Assembly (NCBI GenBank): GCA_038503065.1
Contig: JBCAMK010000009.1
Span: forward strand, 930,001 to 994,000
From: Paragyromitra xinjiangensis
Taxonomy: Eukaryota > Ascomycota > Pezizomycetes > Pezizales > Discinaceae
Length of the DNA: 64,000 bases
Reading direction: 5' to 3'
The number at the start of each line of letters is the position of its first letter. The first letter of the stretch is position 1. The position numbers and the translations under genes are program-made. This document shows positions 24,662-37,913 of this stretch, in pieces. The notes below the pieces were generated by a model, which saw only the letters and a program-made list of their open reading frames with translations, did no database searches and was not told the origin of the DNA.

Positions 24662-26369
24662 TTACTCTTCGTTCACCTTAACGGTGGTCGTCGAGTTCGA
24701 GCTTTGGTTAGAATTCTGGCTCGAGCTCTGGTTGGACGAGGAAGAAGTTTGATTCGTCGAGACATTTCCAAACTCGTCCGTGGTTGAGCTCGAAGAAGAT
24801 GCAGAGGAGGAAGAGGAAGAGGAAGAAGACGAGGAGGAGGAAGATGAAGCTGAAGCTGAAGTGGACTGACCGTTTCCGCCCTGTCCAACAGAGAACTTTT
24901 GACAATCATCTTGCGCGCCACGTTGGGCAACCGGCATCAACACCGGCTGATGGTTGGAGGAGGAGCTCATAGTGCAAACGCGGTAGAATCCAGCAGGGAG
25001 ACCAGAGGTGACAGTAGCCTTGAGATTGCCATTGCCATCGCCGTCGTCATTGATACCCTTGAAGAATTCGAAGGCAGCTGGGTCAGGAGGGTTGGTAGGG
25101 TTCAAGGATTCGAGCTTCTGGACAGTGACGTGGGTGTGGCCAACAATTTTACCACCCTTAAGGGCTTGAGGGGCGGCATAGTAGGTAGAAGCGGGGTCTA
25201 GAGCCGGGAATCAGTATTTACGGTGCGGAATTAGGACACTTATATCCGAGTGACTTACTGGTGAAGCTGCCAGCAACGAGGTTAAGGACTTTGACCTTGA
25301 TATCGAACGCGGTATCGGCATCAATGTCTTCGCCGGGCCCCGGGAATGTGATGAGAGAAGAGACCATGTTGTCGGTTGAGGGGATATCACCCATAACGAT
25401 ACCGTTGCAAGAACCACCCTTGATTTGGAGACCATTGGTCAAAGTTTTACCAGTACAAAAGTTGATGAAATTGGCATTGTCAGTGATTGAGTCGGCTTGA
25501 GCTGGATCCCCATTCTCCTCCTGGCCGGTTGTGGCGCTGTTTGATTGAACGTTTGCGGGATCCAAAGCGAGAGATTCGTTGTTGCCTTGAAATATGGTCA
25601 GTAACTTTGATAGGGGTAATAGTCAACATTATTTACCTCCGTTTTGTCCACCATTATTGCCGCCATTGTTACCGTTATTGTTACCGCCATTTCCACCATT
25701 ATTGTTACCGTTATTGTTACCGTTATTGTTGCCGTTATTGTTGCCGTTATTGTTGCCGTTATTGTTACCGTTGTTACCACCGTTGTTACCACCGTTATTA
25801 CCACCGTTATTGTTACCAGTCTCCGCAGGAGCATCAGCGCCGCCGGTGGCAGTAGGAGCTTCACTAGAAGTACCAGTTTCCTTCGAAGTATCCGTACCGT
25901 TTGTGGCGGCGGGGGCTCCAGTGGAAGCACCAGTCTCCGTAGGAACTGCACTGTCCGTGGCAATCGGGACATCACCACTATCATCACCACTATCATCGCC
26001 ACTATCATCGCCACTATCATCGCCAGCAGCACCAGTAGCAATAGGAACATCTCCTGAAGCAATTCCCGAAGCAATAGCGCTAGCAGCTCCAGTAGCATCT
26101 GGAACAGGAAGAGTAGTGGTTACAACAGCTCCCCCAGCAACGGTGGTAGTCATAACCTTGCCTATTAACATATTCCTGTCAGAAATGTCCAGGAAATTAT
26201 TATATTGTATATCGTATTACTTACCCTTGCCTTTGTTTTTAGGAGTCTTACAGTTTCTGCCTCTGCAGCGGCCTCTCCGGTTGTTTGGATTGGAGTTTGG
26301 CGCAGCCAAGACTGACTCGGCGCCGATTAGGACGAGGCCTAGGACAATGCTGGTACCAATAAACTTCAT
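24662..26369 (-). CDS. Secreted fungal protein of the 'ribosomal protein S17'-mislabelled family, with Asn/Gly array
   Basis: Secreted or wall-associated fungal protein of unknown function; relatives are often wrongly named ribosomal protein S17. Four exons (26369-26225, 26161-25637, 25585-25259, 25197-24662) give 510 residues. A signal peptide (MKFIGTSIVLGLVLIGAESVLA) is followed by a short basic segment, a Thr/Ala/Gly-rich region with four DDSG repeats, then a long array of NNNG/NNGG units. The conserved domain starts at ESLALDPANVQSNSATTGQ and includes NFINFCTGKTLTNGLQIKGG, STYYAAPQALKGGKIVGHTH, FEFFKGINDDGDGNG and HQPVLMPVAQRGAQDDCQKF. The tail is a poly-Ser tract and Ser/Asn/Gln-rich sequence with potential N-glycosylation sites; no clear GPI signal is seen. 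It is not a ribosomal protein. Confidence 0.87.
25637..25818 (-). repeat. Coding minisatellite for the Asn/Gly array
   Basis: Tandem GTTATT/GTTACC units on the plus strand, encoding repeating Asn-Asn-Asn-Gly and Asn-Asn-Gly-Gly on the minus strand inside the secreted protein gene. A second, 12-nt tandem repeat lies at about 25973-26030 and encodes DDSG four times. Confidence 0.9.
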
Positions 26370-29300
26370 GATTGTGGTTTAAAGAATGCTGTAGGTTGTC
26401 CAAAGAAGGTGTTTTGAATCGAAAATAACAAGAATATAGTTGGATTAAAGCGTTACCGCCGGGGTTGAAAACGATAGTGAGAGAAGGGCCTCCAGGTTGC
26501 AATCGATGCAATGGGGAAAGAATGGCAATGAAGTACAAAAGTAAGGAAAGGAAAGGAAAGGAATCCCTCAAACAGCCGCAGAATCAATGAATGACAAACA
26601 AGTGAATGATGAGAGAGGAATCGGAAGTGGGCCAAGGTGGTGTAGATATAACGTCCCATCCCCCGCGTGCTTGGCTTCCATACTAACAATTTTTGATTCT
26701 GGCAACAGTAAGGTGGAACACGAGATCTCGCTCACACCTTCTACACCCAGAACAGCTGCTTTGGTGCGAGGTGTTCCACCTCCCTCCCATGTCCGATGAG
26801 AAACTAAGGAAATCACAGAAGGAACATTGGCTTGGTTCCACCAAGGTACTCTGCCGTTACCCTCGTATAGGAATGTGAGGGGCAGGAGATCCTCAGGATA
26901 CTCTAGATCTGCTGCAAGCCGAAATACGACATGGGAAAAATAACCGGGGTATCTTCCTCGGGTCTAGATGGAAGTTGTTGATGCTCGATTTCGTATCAAT
27001 TCTGCAAGCCATTGAGTGCTCGTGGATGAACATGTTTGACATCAATAACGTTTTTTTTTATTTTAGCATATGCGAATCATAAGTCGATTGACATAAGGAC
27101 ATGGAGGTAATTCCCAAAGGGAGATGAGAGCGCTTGCACCTACTGACCAGCTCCAAGTGCAGCCATTTGAAGGATTTCTCTCTAGTGTCTCAGGAAAGCG
27201 CTGGTTGAAACGACGTTGGGCCAAAGATCTCTAAGCCCCTACCAATGAACGGCAGGCGTTGTTCGATGAGTTACCCGAGATGGGAGTTTCTCGTCTTCTT
27301 TGAGATGAGAACCCTGCAGGGCGCCATCGCTTGATGGCAGGTGAGACTAATCAGGAGACGAGAACGAGAGCCGAGATGAAACATGCTACGTTTGCGGCGC
27401 TTTCTCGGCGGGATCAGAATAAGGTTAAATCCAGCAGGGGGAGCCTAAAGATAGCCTCAAAGCTGCAACTTTGAATGCTCATAGATGGGGGGTTTGGGAA
27501 CTGCAATCATGAATTAGTAATTGTTCTCTGTTGGATATACCTGCTCTATTCGACCTCTGCGACAATGGGTTGTATGTAGTTCTCCTTCCGCTTAAAAAAC
27601 CATGCTATAGAGGTGTTCCCAAGCCTGTTGTACCTCGCCCCTTGAATATCTGTGCCTGGAAGCGCACGTTGAAGATTGAAACGTCCATGAGATGCTGTTG
27701 GGGCACAGGCCGTCAAGGGCAGAAACTCATGCTCGGGAAGAATTTCATAGAGTTGTGAGGGAAGGAAAGACGTTGGGATTAAGGAGGTGAACCATTCAGT
27801 GGAATAGAGGCGCAAGTACTGTTCGAAACTACCTCATCACCACAGATGCCGCGCTTTGCGAGTTGTAAATAAGCGAAAAAATAAATCGAAAGACGCCTCA
27901 AACTACTCTAGCTATTACAGTTGCGGTTTTGGAGTTCAAATTTCCGTTGAGCATTCCCCTTCGCCGGATGCAACATCATGGCCATCGAAAAAAACCCCCC
28001 GAAATGATTAACACATGGACAAATCTCGTCCTTCAGCTCGCCGTTCATCTTGACCCCTCAACACTAAACGGAAGCGCGTTACCTTCGAGAATTTGCAGCA
28101 TTCCTCGATTGCAGATCAGTAACTAAACGCCCAAACGTTCGCAACTAACCTTTAGAAAAAGTCTCCGGTAGATAATTAAGGCTGCATAAAGAACACCGCT
28201 CCCGGGTCCGGCAAGATCACAGCCACTGGTACCTGCGTGTAGTTTCATTCCAACACCAAGTACCTTCCCTGGTGGTGAATTTCACACGTGTATTCGCCTA
28301 TGCCCGGGCGGTTCCTGATAGCGTACTATTTACAGCACTGCTGGGAATTCCCATCGGAGTTTTTGTGTTGAATAGGAAGGTTCCGAACAAACCCTAATAA
28401 ACATCGACCACTTCCAGATAGGTCTTGGTTCTTCGCCACTTAGCATTAAAGAAACAATCTGCATACCAATTATCACGAGTATCTAGCTGTCGCACTAGAA
28501 GTCTTGGAGCTCTATCCGATTTCCCGAGTGCCGCTTTTCCGTATCTATCTCCAACCAACCATCAAGACGTCACAAGTACATGTACATGTACCTATCAGAT
28601 GTCTACGCTGTTTCAAGTCTTTAAGCCTCTTCCTAAAGCATGTGGTTTAGGGTTTCAACCATCGAGGGGGTTGCCCGTTGGGAAAGATGTGACGGGTGAA
28701 ACAAGGCTTATTCCTCACATAACGTCACTCGGGTTCCTGTCATTAAACATTAGAGGTACTGCACCCTGAACTACATGTATATAATACTACCGTTTCGAGT
28801 TGCCGTAGCTTAAAACCGAAGCTCCAACATTTTAGTTCTGGTTGTCGTTGTCATCTGGCGGGTGTTTTGGCGGATGGGTACGCGGTTGTTACAAGCCCGA
28901 GCCTAGAAGCTTCGTATTTCGAAACTAGAGTTATGTGAATTCTTGTGGGTACGTTCCCAAATATGTGTCCCACCTTTAGTTACAATTAGAAGAAAGAGAA
29001 AGCCTCGTGCTATGATACATGGGAGTCTGGGAGTAGGTTGTTGAATCAGTTGAGTGATTTTGCTGTTGAGGCTCGGGGCATACTGAGACAAGTGTGATCG
29101 TGGGTCACCAGTGACGCTGGCTATCTCGACCTTTACTTTCATGCCATCTACCTTTGTAGCAAAAACGCTACTCTTGATAGAACCTCGTAATGGCAAGATT
29201 CTAATAGCATCGGTGAAGTGGCTTTTGTCTGGCGTGAGGTATTTCTCGATTCACATTGATAAGATCTACTTTACTAAGTTACACAAGGTAGGGTATTTCG

Positions 29301-29823
29301 CGGCAACCCGGTGAGCGGTTTCGATCTCAAACGTCAACTCTTGAATGAATCTTAGGATTCTGCAGGTAGAGCCTAGAGCGGTTGTTCTGTCATTTCTGCT
29401 GACAATCGCTCTACTAGGGTTTGGGTTATAAGGGTACTCTAGGCTTGTTCCTATCCCCTACTGCCATGGTTGCTACGCACCGTAGGGTAGCAACCATCGG
29501 TAATATGGGGCTAGGCACGACCAAGGATACTCGCCATATAAAGGTATGTATTCCGGCCCCAGTAGGAGTTATTTTGGATGTAGTGGGCCTTTCTATATAA
29601 GAATAATTGCTTATGAGGATAGTACTACTCCAATTTCATATCCTTATAGGGCGATTGTACCGTATTCTCATCAACTTTCATCTAGTCACAAGTACATCAC
29701 TCATCACACATTGCTTAATTGGTTTGCCTTCAAGATTATCTTAGATTCTAGTCGCTTTTGATAATTGGAAAGTACATGAGGTGTATTAACCCGTTCCTTC
29801 TTTTTTCCCCAAAAAGCTAAAAT
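26370..29823. other. Large intergenic region with repeat relics
   Basis: 3.5 kb with no recognised gene. It contains three TACATGTA palindromes near 28577-28779. At 29466-29497 lies a perfect 11-bp inverted repeat, within a segment related to 46970-47000. Open frames of up to 114 codons look non-coding. Confidence 0.45.
29466..29497. repeat. 11-bp inverted repeat (hairpin) in a dispersed repeat
   Basis: ATGGTTGCTAC at 29466-29476 and its exact complement GTAGCAACCAT at 29487-29497, separated by 10 nt. The flanks (TATCCCCTACTGCC on the left, GGGCTAGGCACGA on the right) recur inverted near 46970-47000. Confidence 0.85.
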
Positions 29824-31541
<1,718 letters not shown>

Positions 31542-33546
31542 ATGCTGCAATCACCGAAAAAACGCATCCAACGGCACCGACGACTAACCAGTGTCTCCGA
31601 GAATCCGATTCTCGAGGCCAAACAGGATACCAAACGACAGCAACAACCCAAGCAACGGCAGCAGCCCAACGGAACATCTTACCCAATCTCTTCAAGACAG
31701 CAAGGAGGGTATCAGCAGCAACAGCACAGAAGACAACATTCTGCTCCGGACGCATTGACCCTCGGCTCGGCTACGGCTCAGAGCTCCAGAAAGAGCAACG
31801 CCAACGCATATCCAGCTAGGACCTTGAACGCTTTTAGCATTGAAGACGGCAACGATCAGAAGCATATGACGACAATAGATAATAATATTAATAACTTCTT
31901 TGCTGCTCAATTACAAAGACCTAGAACACCCCCAGGCCAAGCAAATCTTAGTAAGTCAGCCATTTGATACCAATCATGGAATATCACCCGCTTATCGAGA
32001 CGCTCTAGAGTTCAACCCTGTGACTCCACAAAGCCCATTCCACTCTTATCAACCAACGCAACAGAATGCCTCGCAATTGATTGATGAACTTCTATCTGAG
32101 ATTGGCTCACCAGCGGCCTTAGCCCAAAGACGAGGCTCCATGATCTCAAACAGCTCGCCTTTGCAAGCAACTTTCCAGCTTGGAGAGCCAACATTGCCGC
32201 ATGATTCTGATCTACCCACCCCTCCGCATACTGCTCGCTTACACTCAGTGAGCACATTTGACCTTGCACCCCTTCCGCATCCAAACTTTGTCAGCATGTC
32301 TGCAATCAGCAACATGGGATCGGAGAGTGATCTCGACAATGAATCTTACTATTCACCAATGTCTTCTGCAATGTCTCCAGCATTCTCTTCCGTCCCATCT
32401 TCTCCAGCAACAATGCACACGGAGCTTTTTAGAAACCCCCTGCCTACTGTTCCTGAGGATTCTACGCCAATTAATACCTTTCAACCAATGGATCTTCCGG
32501 TGCTTGCGCCTGCACCGAGGCCTACTCCGGGCACACCTTCCCCAGTTCGGATAAGGGCGCCACCACCATCACTTTCTCTGGGCGCAAAGGCTACAGGTAT
32601 CACATCGGAAGAAATAAACAACTTTATCTCGGGACCTGATTCAGCTGATGGTAAATGGCTGTGCCTTTACCCTGAATGCAACAAAAGATTTGGGAGGAAA
32701 GAGAATATTAAGTCGCATGTCCAAACGCATCTTGGGGATCGACAATATAGGTGCCATGTGTGCAAGAAGTGTTTTGTTCGGCAGCATGACTTGAAAAGGC
32801 ATTCGAAGATACATACTGGTGTCAAGCCCTATCCTTGTCTCTGTGGGAATTCCTTTGCTAGACACGACGCTTTGACCAGACACCGGCAACGAGGCATGTG
32901 TATTGGTGCATTTGAGGGAATTGTAAAGAAGGTGGTAAAGAGAGGAAGGCCCCGCAAGAAGCCGCTCCCTGAGGACGAGCAGAAAGTTAAGCCTGAAGAG
33001 AGTGCCGACAGTCCCGGCAGTGAATCATGTTTTGAGTCGGATGGATCTGGGCCTCAGACTCCTTGTGATCTCCCGGAATTTAGCAGCAGCAGCCCAATGC
33101 CTCAAAGCCCGGGGCCTGAGACGCCACGCTATGATGAAGGGACCCCTTCACTAAGAGAAAGTTCGCCTGATCCCCACCAAGACTCTGCAGGGTACAGCCC
33201 TCCTACTTCGCCATCTGATGAGTTTGACTTCGAAGCTTTCGTGTCACCACCATCTGGTAGGAACTCTTTAGGATTCGGATCGCTTGGGGATGGCGATTTC
33301 ATGCCATCTCATTCCTCGACAGAAAACCCGCCCTCGCTTAAAAAATTTCCTAGTTCTTTCGGATGTTCCGATGATTTTTCATCTCCGCAGAATCAGGAAG
33401 AATTTGGGTTATTCTCACATGAGGGTATGGACATACTTGGGTTGACAGCGTTGGAGAGGGATCCAAACATCTTGAACTTTGAAGATATCTATATCAAACC
33501 GGAATTGCTCAGTCACTCCCAGGACTCTTACTTTGGGGGATGTTGA
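31542..33546 (+). CDS. ace2: C2H2 zinc-finger transcription factor, Swi5/Ace2 type
   Basis: Nuclear DNA-binding regulator of the Swi5/Ace2 group, often annotated in moulds as 'metallothionein expression activator'; in yeasts the group controls cell separation and cell-cycle genes. Two exons (31542-31950, 32009-33546) give 648 residues. The 58-nt intron was inferred from GTAAGT and the only frame-keeping TAG. The long upstream frame begins from TTG, so ATG 31542 (MLQSPKKRIQRH) is used. The N-terminal half is Gln/Ser/Pro-rich. Three fingers follow: LYPECNKRFGRKENIKSHVQ, CHVCKKCFVRQHDLKRHSKI and a third with the short CLCGNSFARHDALTRH. An AT-hook-like KRGRPRKK follows the fingers. The C-terminal region is acidic with many SP/TP sites, fitting kinase regulation. 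Confidence 0.88.
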
Positions 33547-35374
33547 GATGGGCTAAGGGATGGTAAAGGTTTTGGGCGTTGGTAATACACAAGCTTCGAG
33601 CTGAAGATGGGGACTGATGGTAGACGGGGATATAGCAAGCTCGTGGGTGGGTGGCATTATTGGGACGCAAAAAGTTGGGTTGAAAACGGAGTATAAGGAG
33701 AAGATTTGTTTTATTGATTTCCGGCTTTGATTTAAGAGTTGGTTTCACTCTTTGGGATTGCGGGATTACTGGGTTTTCGGTGGGTGGTGGTAACTCTCTT
33801 TTTAATGAACTTCATGAACATTTGTTTTTAGTGGCTTATGCTTGCCTTTCTTTTGTCTTATTTCGTTGTTTTGTTTTGCTTTATTTGGTCATCTAAGTGA
33901 CGATGATGAAGAAATGGTACGGAATTGTACGAAATGCCAAGGCACGGCCTATGCTTATTTGCTGTTTGTTGCTATTTTTGGAGTTGATTGATGCAATGAT
34001 ACTTGAAAACCTGAGAAACAGAAAGAAAAAAAATTTAGCGTGTGGTATTCGTTTTCTGCCGCAGATATTTGATACATCTAATGGTTGTTATAATATGCTT
34101 TCGTGTGTTTGCCGTTTCTACCCTGTAAGAATACATGTAGGTCGAGATCGGGAGGATGTCTGGCGTGGTGGGGGAGGAGAGAAGCATTGATTTGTGGAGC
34201 TTTTGAGCTTTCGATCCTGTATTTGTACGTTTGTAATCTAGGATATCGCTATATAGCTGCCCAGAGATAATAAAATAACTAGTCTCAGCCAAATATAAAG
34301 TTCTGTTTAGTTTACCAACCCAGCCCATCTAGATGGGGCATACTTTGACAAGCCATGATACAGAGTATGAGACTAAATTGCACTCATCTTGTAATATTCT
34401 ACTTCTTACTCGCGGAACTTATTTGACAAGATCTGCGAGGCGTACCCCTCAGCACGACTTTTTAGCATCGCAACCGCATCCCCCTCCTCAAGCCCTTTAC
34501 CACAACAACAGATATAGTTATATAATTAAGATAAAGTGTACAATATATTTAGTATAAAGGATCTTGTGTACTATCCTTTTGCCTCAATGACTGCCCGAGA
34601 GCCAATTACCATAGGTCCTGCTAAAGTGGTGCAAATAGTGGAACTTGGTTTTTTTCCAACAATCTCCCCCCCGATATTCCCAGTACAATATTAAAGGGTA
34701 GCTTGGGGTAGCTTGGGGCAATATCTTTATAATAGGATTTATCTAGGAAATAGGTATGGTCGATACAGTTAAGATGAGTTTTAAGAAAGGGCTTGAGGTG
34801 ACAAATACGGAAATATACAAGTCTCCCATTAATCTCCTTGGACCATATGACCCTATGACTTGAGCCTCTTTAATTTTTGTGCATTTAGGTGGTTTAATGT
34901 GAGGGGGTATGGTGTTTTGGTTGAGACACCTAAAAAGCCGGTTATTTTTGCTGCCCCACCATACCTATAAAAATATCTTGATTTAGGTATTGGTTGCCTA
35001 ATTAGGCTTAGTGTGTTTCTTGTGTTCACATCACCAAGCCATTCCCTAGAGGCTGAGAGCCCTAGAGATCGGTTTGAGACAACAGTTGTCTTAGCATGAG
35101 TGGCCTAAATTTATATATCCCAATGCGCCGAAGATGGCTACGTGGGCTAGTCTAACTAGAGCGTTTGCTTGCATAACTATTAGCATAGTTAAGATTTTTG
35201 TCGGATTAATTAGGTGTATTTGACTTATAGTCTATATAATACTATATCCCCCCTCACTTCTAGCTAGACTATCTTCCTTCCCTCTTTCCAAAACAGTACT
35301 AGGTCTGCAAGCACGACCAAGAGCAACAATCCTTCCATACACATCTCAAAAAGTCGAATCTCAACGGGAATAAA
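33547..35374. other. Intergenic region, AT-rich, with a possible small inverted-repeat element
   Basis: 1.8 kb. No gene recognised. ATAGGTATGGT at 34750-34760 is mirrored by ACCATACCTAT at 34958-34968, giving a 219-bp unit with 11-bp terminal inverted repeats. A tandem GGGTAGCTTG duplication lies near 34697-34718. One TACATGTA lies at 34132. Confidence 0.4.
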
Positions 35375-35932
35375 ATGGGGTGGTTCGGTACCGTTACTAT
35401 TTCCTGACCATGCCTCTACACTTCTTGGTTGATTAAGATAGGCCTGTACTAACTTTATTCCTTAACGCGAGTGAATAGGACGTCCCTTCGGCCAAATTAA
35501 AAAGGCACTGACGCCAGTGACGAGGAAGATCCGTTATTTCCCCGAAAGCGCTACCAGGAAACTGACCGGCTCCGCTAAACGGACTATCGCATACGCTAAA
35601 GCACATCCATTTGAGACTGCAGTCAAAGCTATTCTGATTGGCGGAGGTACTGCTTCAATTGTAGTCATTCCCGCACTAGGATTTGCAGCCACTGGGCCTG
35701 TTGTTGGTGAGTGTTCGATGGTTGGGAATCAGGTTAATTGTACTTACTTTCAGACGCAGGCACTAAGGCAGCAGCTTGGCAAGCCGCTATTGGGAATGTC
35801 CCAGCGGGCGGTAAATTCGCAACTATGCAATCGTTGACGATGACCGGAGGATTTAATAAAGTTGGTGCTGCAATGATAACTATAGGGGTTGCTTACTCAA
35901 CTTTTATGAAATGGCGGAGGGGAAAACTCTAA
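35375..35932 (+). CDS. IFI6/IFI27 (ISG12)-like small membrane protein
   Basis: Small protein of the interferon-alpha-inducible 6-16/ISG12 family. Animal members sit in mitochondrial, ER or nuclear envelopes and modulate apoptosis or antiviral responses; the fungal role is unknown. Three exons (35375-35387, 35479-35706, 35754-35932) give 420 nt, 139 residues. Exon 1 encodes only MGWF plus one base. A basic N-terminus (KKALTPVTRKIRYF) is followed by a first hydrophobic segment (AILIGGGTASIVVIPALGF), the family core ATGPVVDAGTKAAAWQAAIG then GGKFATMQSLTMTGG, and a second hydrophobic segment (KVGAAMITIGVAYSTFM), ending KWRRGKL. Both introns have GT/AG ends and restore the family core exactly. No close neighbour within 1.8 kb. 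Confidence 0.8.
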
Positions 35933-37913
35933 AAAAGGAAGCAATTAAAGTATTATGATAAGGTGTGCTCTGGCTTAGGCATGAGGGCTCACCCTATTTC
36001 AGCTAGAGAGGTGCGTGATTGCACTGATGGTATTAATTTTGGAGTGCATAAAGTGGTCCATTCATGGTTTAGTTTGTCACCTTAGTATATCGCTTGTCGA
36101 GATCGATATCTTTGTCGGCTATGAATTAGCTTAGCTTATCTGAAGACTCATTAAAAAAATGACCCGCTATGAATATTGATTTCAATAGGACTGTCCCTCA
36201 TCTCATGCTAAGAAAGAGTTGAATAGTAAAGTCATCCCGCGGTGTGAGTTGGTGCGGTTGGTGTCCAATTGTGGATCAAGATCACACCCAAACGTCCCCA
36301 TAATTGAACGGGGAGACATAATCTTCCTATTTCTCGCACACCCCTCCTTGATGTGTATATATATTAGTAACTACATGTATATTAGGCTAATAATGGAAGA
36401 AAGCAACCCGACTTTATATAACTTGGTCAGGTTGTTGTTGGTTGATTAGTAAATGTAATATTGCTTGCTTGCTAAACGGTAGTTCCCAAGGGTTTGCGCG
36501 GTCACGGCATTACCCAGTGACTAATAGTAAAGACATGCTTTTGGCTGAGTTAGAAGAATCTTTGATCCATGTAATCTTGGTAATTTCTTCCTATGGAGTA
36601 AGCTATAGAAAATGTGAACTTTCCTCAGGAAATCCCTGTAGTAGCAGCCAGAATTGTGTAAGTTTGGCCACAGGCTCGGAGCAAACGCTAGTTAATACAA
36701 AATTAAGGTTATTTTAAAGTGGGATAAGACTTTAGCGAAGTAAAATGTTGTGAGTATAATATGAAATGATAAGGATTCACAACTATTTAATTGAAGGTGT
36801 GTCTTTAAGAGCTCTATAGCCAACACCCGTGATGATGGAAGCTGCTACGTGGTATTTGTTCTATTCTCGCATAATTGGTTCGGAATGCATGTGCAGGGCA
36901 TGGTTTTATCAACAGAAGTGTTCGATTAACGGGATTAGAAATATAGGCACATATCCTTCCTAATATACCGTATGTGAGTATTCCTACTATTCGGCACTAC
37001 TCTTCATATCACCTATAGGCTTTTCTAGCGTACTCCACCGTCCCAGGCACTTCGTTGGGTTTGGATTGTTTAGGCGGCTATTCGGGGTATTTAAAGTATT
37101 TGAAGGCTGCTTCCAGCTTGGAGGCGAGCGATATGGTGGAGCTCGCCCAATTGACTAAGCTGCTATCTGTGTAGAAAGGCTCTCCCGCCTTCCGTTCATT
37201 CATTCTTCTCTATCGAATATATTTAGCCCTATAACTTGATACCGAGTAGGTATCCATATATTATACAACAAGTGATGATTAAAAAAATCGAGTGATCTTA
37301 CATGAAGGTGGTTCAATAGTTTTTTTTACGATCTCTATGACGATAAGTTAGTGTGCAACGGATCATAATTCTGTATTATGAAGTGGGATGGTTCTGGGCT
37401 AGGCGAACATCTCTTGCCCTATATTAGTGCCCAAACTATAGCCTCCGACTAAGGGCTAGGGAACTCATCCTTATCCGCTATCCCTAGCTTCTTCATCCTC
37501 GGTAGAAGTACATATGCTTCAGGAACTTTGCTTCTAGACCTGGCACTCTTCCTACTGTTGGCTACGGAGAAAGGTTTGGTAGCTGGGAGAAGATAGTGGG
37601 AGGTGATTAATGATGGGACGGGATCAAAATTGGTGAATTCTGGTGGGGTTCGTGATGGAGACTGGCAAAAGCTGATAAGAAAGCTGATCATTTAATTTTC
37701 TAGGAAAAGTGAAGCACAGGGCCCCTACCTTGGAGCTTCTCACGAACTATCAAGCTATTTTCACCATACTAGAGAGTTCGCGATCAAGGTTTCTCACTCG
37801 GTAAACCCACTTGCGGAGGGGTGCAGGTTCAGCAGGGATTGTCAGACACCTTGCAGGAGTCTGAGCAACGAGATAGCACACTTCCGAGAATAGTGCCCAT
37901 CACACCTGTCAAC
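35933..37913. other. Intergenic region, AT-rich
   Basis: 2 kb with no recognised gene. One TACATGTA at 36372. Possibly promoter DNA of the F-box/ankyrin gene at its right end. Confidence 0.4.

Noticed and set aside
25598..26382. Long plus-strand ORFs (Leu/Pro and Val/Thr-rich) over the secreted protein gene
   Set aside because: They are antisense readings of the GTTATT/GTTACC minisatellite; the real gene on the minus strand has a signal peptide and a conserved domain.
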